From Actinomycetes bacterium (GTDB lineage Bacteria > Actinomycetota > Acidimicrobiia > Acidimicrobiales > JAKAOS01), in contig JAJYGW010000151.1 of NCBI GenBank assembly GCA_021790615.1, positions 2,812 through 10,391 on the forward strand: a stretch of 7,580 nucleotides of DNA, in the 5' to 3' direction. This document shows, one piece after another, positions 4,628 through 7,580 of this stretch. The notes beneath the pieces are model-generated. The model was not told where the DNA came from and ran no database searches. It was given only the letters and a program-made list of their open reading frames with translations. A program made the translations under genes and the position numbers. Each line of letters starts with the position of its first letter. Positions within the stretch are counted from its first letter, which is position 1.

Positions 4628-6031
4628 TCAGCCGTTCCCGAGACTCGCGAGGGCGCGCAGGCCACCCGAGGTCACCCTGCCCGCCCCCTGCTCGCGCCAG
4701 AGGCCGAGCGCATCGATGGCCTCCGCGACACCACGGACGCGCAGCTCCTCGATCCCGGCCGGCGCCGGCGGCGCCGAGGCCGGGAGCACGGCCCGGCGGA
4801 AGCCGAGCCGGGCCACCTCCGCCAGACGACGATCGGTCTGCGCCACCTGGCGCACCTCGCCGCCGAGACCGACCTCCCCGAACGCGACGACGTCCTCGGG
4901 GAGCGCCACCCCGGCAGCGGCGGACGCCAGCGCGAGGGCGAGCGAGAGATCGGCCGCAGGCTCCTGGACGCGCACGCCGCCCACGGCGGAGACGAAGATG
5001 TCCGCTCGCGCCAGCTCGACGCCGACCCGCCTCGCGAGCACGGCGAGGATCAACGCGAGACGCCCAGCGTCGAGCCCCTGGGCAGAGCGCCTCGGCGGGC
5101 CACTCACCGGCTCCGAGACGAGCGCCTGGACCTCGACGAGGAGCGGCCGGCGTCCTTCCATCGCAGCGACGACCACCGAGCCCGGGATGCCCCGGCGGCG
5201 ATCCGTGAGCAGCAGCGACGAGGGGTCGCCGACCGGGGCGAGGCCGTCGGGGTCCATCGAGAACAGCCCGAGCTCCCCGGTCGGGCCGAAGCGGTGCTTG
5301 AGCGCCCGGAGGAGTCGGAGCGCGTGGTGGCGCTCGCCCTCGAAGCTGAGCACGGTGTCCACGAGGTGCTCGAGGACGCGAGGTCCCGCGATTGCGCCGT
5401 CCTTGGTGACGTGCCCGACCAGGAGCACGACCGGCCCGTCGGCCTTCGCGAGGCGCACGAGCCGGCCACCGGCCTCTCGGACCTGCACGAGCGACCCCGG
5501 GCTCCCGTTGCGCTCCGGCTCGAACACGGTCTGGATCGAGTCGACGGCGACCACGGCCGGCCGGAGCGCGCGCACGACCTCCTCGATCGCCGGGAGGCGG
5601 TGCTCCGCGACGAGCCAGAGCTCGCTCGGCAGCGGGCCGAGACGCTCGGCCCGCTGGCGCACTTGTGCAGCCGACTCCTCGGCTGCGACCAGGAGGGCGC
5701 GCCTCCCGCTCGCCGCCACGCCGGCCAGGGCTTGGAGGACGAGGGTGGACTTCCCGATGCCGGGTTCCCCGCCGAGCAGCGTCACCGAGCTCGGGACGAA
5801 ACCGCCGGCGAGCACCCGATCGAGCTCCCCGATCCCGGTCGGTGTGGCCGGCGCATCCGCCGCGAGCACCTCGGCGAGCGGGATCGGGACGCTTGCGTCG
5901 ACGGTCGGTACCGCCACCCGCTCCGGGCGAGACTCGACGAGCGTGTTCCACTCGCCACAGGTGGCACACCGCCCCGTCCAACGCGGGCTCGAGGCGCCGC
6001 AGGCGCTGCAGACATGGGGAGGTTGGCGCAT
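4628..6031 (-). CDS. radA: DNA repair ATPase RadA (Sms)
   Basis: A RecA-like ATPase that promotes branch migration and processing of recombination intermediates alongside RecA. At 467 residues it has normal length. The N-terminal zinc finger has four Cys (8, 11, 22, 25) in CSAC...CATC, followed by GEWNTLVE. The RecA-like core has Walker A GGEPGIGKST (87-96), VAAEES (115-120), Walker B VVAVDSIQT (160-168) and GHVTKDGAIAGPRVLEH (206-222). The RadA signature KNRFG appears as KHRFG (245-249). The C-terminal Lon-like domain includes FVSAVGGVRVQEPAADLSLA (346-365) and GEVGLGGEVRQV (385-396). It starts 44 nt after the clpC stop with no Shine-Dalgarno, but a -10-like TACCCT fits a leaderless start. 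disA follows after a 57-90 nt gap; clpC-radA-disA order is known from Bacillus and actinobacteria. Confidence 0.97.
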   Translation of the reverse strand: MRQPPHVCSACGASSPRWTGRCATCGEWNTLVESRPERVAVPTVDASVPIPLAEVLAADAPATPTGIGELDRVLAGGFVPSSVTLLGGEPGIGKSTLVLQALAGVAASGRRALLVAAEESAAQVRQRAERLGPLPSELWLVAEHRLPAIEEVVRALRPAVVAVDSIQTVFEPERNGSPGSLVQVREAGGRLVRLAKADGPVVLLVGHVTKDGAIAGPRVLEHLVDTVLSFEGERHHALRLLRALKHRFGPTGELGLFSMDPDGLAPVGDPSSLLLTDRRRGIPGSVVVAAMEGRRPLLVEVQALVSEPVSGPPRRSAQGLDAGRLALILAVLARRVGVELARADIFVSAVGGVRVQEPAADLSLALALASAAAGVALPEDVVAFGEVGLGGEVRQVAQTDRRLAEVARLGFRRAVLPASAPPAPAGIEELRVRGVAEAIDALGLWREQGAGRVTSGGLRALASLGNG

Positions 6032-6037
6032 GCAGGG

Positions 6038-6043
6038 AGGGTA
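6038..6043 (-). promoter_or_regulatory. Possible -10 element of a leaderless radA promoter
   Basis: TACCCT on the minus strand ends 6 nt before the radA ATG (6031), so transcription would begin on the A of the start codon. The 44-bp gap to clpC shows no Shine-Dalgarno sequence for radA, which fits leaderless translation, common in actinobacteria. The hexamer is identical to the -10 of the carD promoter. No -35 hexamer is evident at 16-18 bp. Confidence 0.35.
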
Positions 6044-6075
6044 GCCACGGGCTCTGACAGCCTCCCGGTCGGCGC

Positions 6076-7580
<1,505 letters not shown>

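Overview
The window is a GC-rich, tightly packed stretch of bacterial chromosome. Its gene order, together with a CarD-type RNA polymerase regulator, points to the Actinobacteriota. The divergence of several proteins from mycobacterial and Streptomyces forms suggests a deep branch such as Acidimicrobiia, but that placement is inference. Every protein gene lies on the minus strand; only one tRNA gene lies on the plus strand. All of it looks like core chromosome. I saw no mobile element, CRISPR array, defence island or unknown gene cassette.

Reading in the direction of transcription (high to low coordinates): the C-terminal 500 residues of the ClpC unfoldase (6076-7580, cut by the window edge); radA (4628-6031), DNA-repair ATPase; disA (3482-4537), diadenylate cyclase; carD (2791-3270), RNA polymerase-binding regulator; ispD (2129-2785) and ispF (1644-2129), two MEP-pathway enzymes of isoprenoid synthesis; rlmB (703-1647), a SPOUT rRNA 2'-O-methyltransferase. 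A tRNA-Thr(TGT) gene (596-668, plus strand) converges on rlmB. Beyond it, otsB (trehalose-6-phosphate phosphatase) starts at 590 on the minus strand and runs off the left edge.

The genes form probable transcription units. clpC, radA and disA are neighbours with short gaps, and radA and disA each have a plausible -10 element of their own, the radA one placed for a leaderless mRNA. A 9-bp inverted repeat lies just past the disA stop and may end that unit. carD has the best promoter in the window (TTGTCC, 17 bp, TACCCT) with a leader of about 62 nt. It appears to drive carD-ispD-ispF-rlmB, in which carD and ispD are 5 nt apart, ispD and ispF overlap by 1 nt, and ispF and rlmB probably overlap by 4 nt. 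The cysS gene that sits between ispF and rlmB in mycobacteria is absent here.

Functionally the window joins protein quality control (ClpC), recombination repair (RadA), c-di-AMP signalling and DNA scanning (DisA), transcription initiation control (CarD), isoprenoid precursor supply (IspD, IspF) and translation (RlmB, tRNA-Thr). I found no undescribed system. The points worth checking are local: a DisA whose last helix-hairpin-helix motif is degraded, a CarD lacking one Arg that contacts RNA polymerase, an IspF with a changed nucleotide-binding motif, a leaderless radA promoter, and otsB starting 5 bp from a divergent tRNA gene.
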